NCBI RefSeq assembly: GCF_042676025.1
Contig: NZ_JBHTJP010000034.1
Span: 154,686-218,685 of the forward strand
Length of the DNA: 64,000 nucleotides
Source: Salinimicrobium gaetbulicola
GTDB taxonomy: Bacteria; Bacteroidota; Bacteroidia; Flavobacteriales; Flavobacteriaceae
Reading direction: 5' to 3'
Shown: positions 61,956 through 64,000 of the stretch, piece by piece
Layout of the letters: each line of letters starts with the position of its first letter
Numbering within the stretch: position 1 is the stretch's first letter
The notes under the pieces: model-generated
What the model was told of the DNA's origin: nothing
Databases searched by the model: none
What the model saw: the letters and a program-made list of their open reading frames with translations, nothing else
Program-made: the position numbers and the translations under genes

Positions 61956-62510
61956 ATAGCTAATTTAATTGATTTAACCCTAACCCCGAAATAATTTTAA
62001 GAGTTCTGTTAACACAAAATTGTAGGAATTAACACTTCTGTTTTTTGGGTTTTCAGGCCAGTTTTTCATTAAGAAACTTTTAATCAGACCGTTAAATTTC
62101 CATGAAAGGATTGTGAGTATTTTCTACCTACATGACGTAGTACTTCTTTTGCTATTGTCTTGTTAAAAAGCTAAATTTTTTGCCAAAATACAGTACTTAA
62201 CAAACTGTTAATGTGCCTTTTGTCCGATAAATTCCTCTCTACATCTAAAAGATTTAAAATTTCTTTTTTTAACAGATTTAAGCATTAATTTTACTTTATA
62301 GTTAGCTGAAAAATGCTGCTTTATTGCCCCACTACTCCCCCCCAACACTAGTGGATTTTGTAAGAAGAATAAACAATCTTCAGCTTGTCCAACCCCTCAG
62401 GATAAGATGAACTTAACCGGAATTTCAACCAGAAACTGACAGATTCCTAAACGGTTTTTAATTCATATTAAAGATCGTAGCAGGACTGCTCGCAACAAAA
62501 TGTTTTGACT
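61956..62510. other. 555-base intergenic region
   Basis: No ORF or RNA was recognised here between the divergent pdxH unit and the adhesin gene. It is AT-rich. It holds two direct TTAACAC repeats (62009-62015, 62029-62035) spaced 20 bases apart and a TTAACA-N3-TGTTAA dyad at 62197-62211. A homopolymer run of C occurs near 62337. These may be regulator sites for the adhesin gene. Confidence 0.5.
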
Positions 62511-64000
62511 ATGATTTGGAAAACTACTCTCGAAAAAATTTTCCTCCCCGTCAGCCAAGCGAAAAACAAATTTCGCCAGCCAGACCTTTGGAGAATTTTT
62601 AACCCGTCATCAGGACTTGGCCTCCTGATCTGTCTATTTACAGCTTCCTTAACCGGGAATGCTCAAAACAGCCAAAGTAGCATATCCGGCGATAACTGTA
62701 TCGACTTTAACAGCTGTCCGGCCGATCAAACGGTCTGCGCCGACGCATATGAAGATGGTGTTTATGGCGCCTACGTGAATTGGACTGACCCAGTAGTTAC
62801 TCAGACTTGTACTCCTAATGGGCGTCCCGGGAATTTCCAAATGCTTTTTGAGCTTAATGAACAACTCCTTACGGTTGACTGCTGGGATTTCAACTATATC
62901 TCCAGAGTAGGAACCGATGGAGGTCAGGTGAAATTGTTTTCAGGAGAAGATGGGGACAAAACAAAGAATTCTGTAATTATTACTCCTTATCTTATTTTAA
63001 AAGCGGGTTCTGAAACGTCTATTGATGTAGATTATGTAAATGGTGACTATACAGTGCAATTATCTCTTATAGATGAAAATGGCGATATCATACCCATGAA
63101 TGCCCCACCACAAACTGTAGATGGAAATAATCTTACTTATACCTTTTTCACTCCAAATACTGTAACAGGTATTTACCGATTAAAATATGAATTTGTTTAT
63201 TCCGGAAAAGAACCTTCAAACGCCAACAACGGTGATACTTTAATTGCTGTAGATGGGATGTTAAGTGATACTAACGACTGTAGCGCCGGGGTTGATTTTA
63301 CCGTAACGGCACCATCACAGGGCTTTTTCCCGGTGGGATCTCACGAGCTTCAATATGTTGCGACATATACTGCTCCTGACGGAACCATAAAAACCAAAAC
63401 ATGCAGTTTTACCATTACTGTCACCGAGTTGGCTTTACAATTTTCAAACGTCAATCCAGTAGATTGTGATGGAACCGGAGGTTCATTCAATGCCACAGGC
63501 TCCGGAGTAAACGGAAGTGGAAACCCTCCTTATCAATATAGTATTGACGGCATAAATTATCAATCAAGCGGAACTTTTAATGAACTCGATGCCGGTCCCT
63601 ATACCGTTACCGTGAAAGATGCTACGGGCTGTACAGCTCAAGCCGTCGTGACGATAGATAAACTTTCACCTGTTTCAGCTAACATTTCAGGCAACGAATT
63701 GCTGACCTGTACAAATACATCCATTACACTAGATGCAGGCGGGTCAACAACCGCTGAGGGATCGGTAAGTTATTCATGGAGTACCGGTGAAACCTCTCAA
63801 ACAATTAATGTCAACGGTGCCGGAGATTATTCTGTAACTGTAACTAATAACGACAGCGGATGTTCTGATACAGCATCTGTAACTGTTGAGCAAAATATTA
63901 CACCGGCAGTGGCTGCAATAACCGGAAATGAGATCCTTACCTGTGATGTCACTTCTGTAACCCTCGATGCTTCAACTTCAACTGCAGATGGCAACTTCAC
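62511..64000 (+). CDS. Large secreted repeat protein (adhesin-like), 5' part
   Basis: The frame opens at the ATG at 62511 and runs without a stop to the end of the window (496 codons). A long signal peptide (to about residue 52, LICLFTASLTGNAQ) is followed by a Cys-containing region (55-150), an HYR-like beta domain (to about 310) and a SprB-like repeat (about 320-385; PPYQYSIDGINYQ, GPYTVTVKDATGC). At least two copies of an Ig-like repeat come next (ISGNELLTCTNTSITLDAGG; ITGNEILTCDVTSVTLDAST). The repeats continue past the window. A type IX secreted surface adhesin of the SprB kind is likely; the C-terminal sorting signal is out of view. Confidence 0.85.
   Translation, partial: MIWKTTLEKIFLPVSQAKNKFRQPDLWRIFNPSSGLGLLICLFTASLTGNAQNSQSSISGDNCIDFNSCPADQTVCADAYEDGVYGAYVNWTDPVVTQTCTPNGRPGNFQMLFELNEQLLTVDCWDFNYISRVGTDGGQVKLFSGEDGDKTKNSVIITPYLILKAGSETSIDVDYVNGDYTVQLSLIDENGDIIPMNAPPQTVDGNNLTYTFFTPNTVTGIYRLKYEFVYSGKEPSNANNGDTLIAVDGMLSDTNDCSAGVDFTVTAPSQGFFPVGSHELQYVATYTAPDGTIKTKTCSFTITVTELALQFSNVNPVDCDGTGGSFNATGSGVNGSGNPPYQYSIDGINYQSSGTFNELDAGPYTVTVKDATGCTAQAVVTIDKLSPVSANISGNELLTCTNTSITLDAGGSTTAEGSVSYSWSTGETSQTINVNGAGDYSVTVTNNDSGCSDTASVTVEQNITPAVAAITGNEILTCDVTSVTLDASTSTADGNF

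Noticed and set aside
62329..62345. Poly-C run as a phase-variation tract
   Set aside because: The C run near 62337 is about 8 bases, outside any frame and not clearly next to a promoter; too weak a basis for a claim.
62649..62864. 71-residue frame on the minus strand near the right end
   Set aside because: It lies antisense to the adhesin frame, which has a signal peptide and repeats.
1..64000. CRISPR arrays, tRNA genes, insertion sequences or prophage
   Set aside because: No regularly spaced repeats, tRNA cloverleaf with GTTCRA arm, transposase or phage gene was recognised; a tRNA search program would settle the tRNA point.

Overview
The window reads as a chromosomal segment of a marine-type member of the Flavobacteriaceae (Bacteroidota), close in flavour to Gramella/Christiangramia or Salegentibacter. 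Several things support this. The sequence is AT-rich, start codons generally lack Shine-Dalgarno sequences, and many genes have the Bacteroidota -7 box TAnnTTTG 5-40 bases before the start. Gene content agrees: fused CcsB-CcsA cytochrome c biogenesis protein, an 'outer membrane beta-barrel' TonB-type receptor, DUF2911, DUF3822, MarR-YceI pair, SprB-like repeats, and a serine-palmitoyltransferase-like plus cysteine-synthase-like pair typical of sulfonolipid makers. No tRNA, rRNA, CRISPR array, insertion sequence or prophage was seen. The only structural RNA recognised with confidence is RNase P RNA.

Layout. 1-1.3 kb: end of an Mla-type lipid transport operon (ATPase, MlaD). 1.3-12.2 kb: a stress island with four universal stress proteins, Hsp20, an azurin-like lipoprotein, a TerB-like/zinc-ribbon pair, a response regulator fused to a CRP/FNR regulator, an ATP-cone nuclease, a beta-CASP RNase and two related helical proteins. 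12.3-15.4 kb: arsR-arsM, an SRAP protein and marR-yceI. 15.5-23.3 kb: probable sulfonolipid enzymes, oligopeptidase B, YbaB, threonine aldolase, prfB with its programmed frameshift, arsC. 23.4-37.7 kb: a TonB-type receptor, fumarase, nnr-hutH, gcvT, PhhB, YebC, a CDF transporter, a NYN protein and pirin. 37.8-53 kb: CcsBA, the kdsC cluster, UbiA, Maf, MscS, a PIG-L protein, a sodium symporter with a tiny companion protein, DUF2911, kdsB and a RecD-like helicase. 52.5-62 kb: DUF3822-rsmD, rnpB, dnaX-miaE, and a polyphosphate operon (pdxH-sixA-ppk-ppx). 62.5 kb to the end: start of a very large secreted repeat protein that runs off the window.

The main discovery is in the stress island. Five promoters share one architecture: an FNR/CRP-type palindrome ATGAY-N4-RTCAT, then exactly 22 bases, then a TAnnTTTG-like -7 box. 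They precede the first usp gene, the TerB/zinc-ribbon operon (minus strand), hsp20, the five-gene usp-usp-usp-nuclease-RNase operon, and a roughly 210-base stretch with no convincing ORF that ends in a strong terminator and is probably a small RNA. The palindrome centre falls about 41.5 bases upstream of the inferred transcription start, the class II activator position of CRP/FNR proteins. The response regulator-CRP fusion encoded inside the island is the obvious candidate activator. The set of targets (USPs plus alpha-crystallin under a response regulator) recalls the mycobacterial DosR dormancy regulon, built here with a different DNA-binding fold. All transcription starts are inferred from sequence and none is measured.
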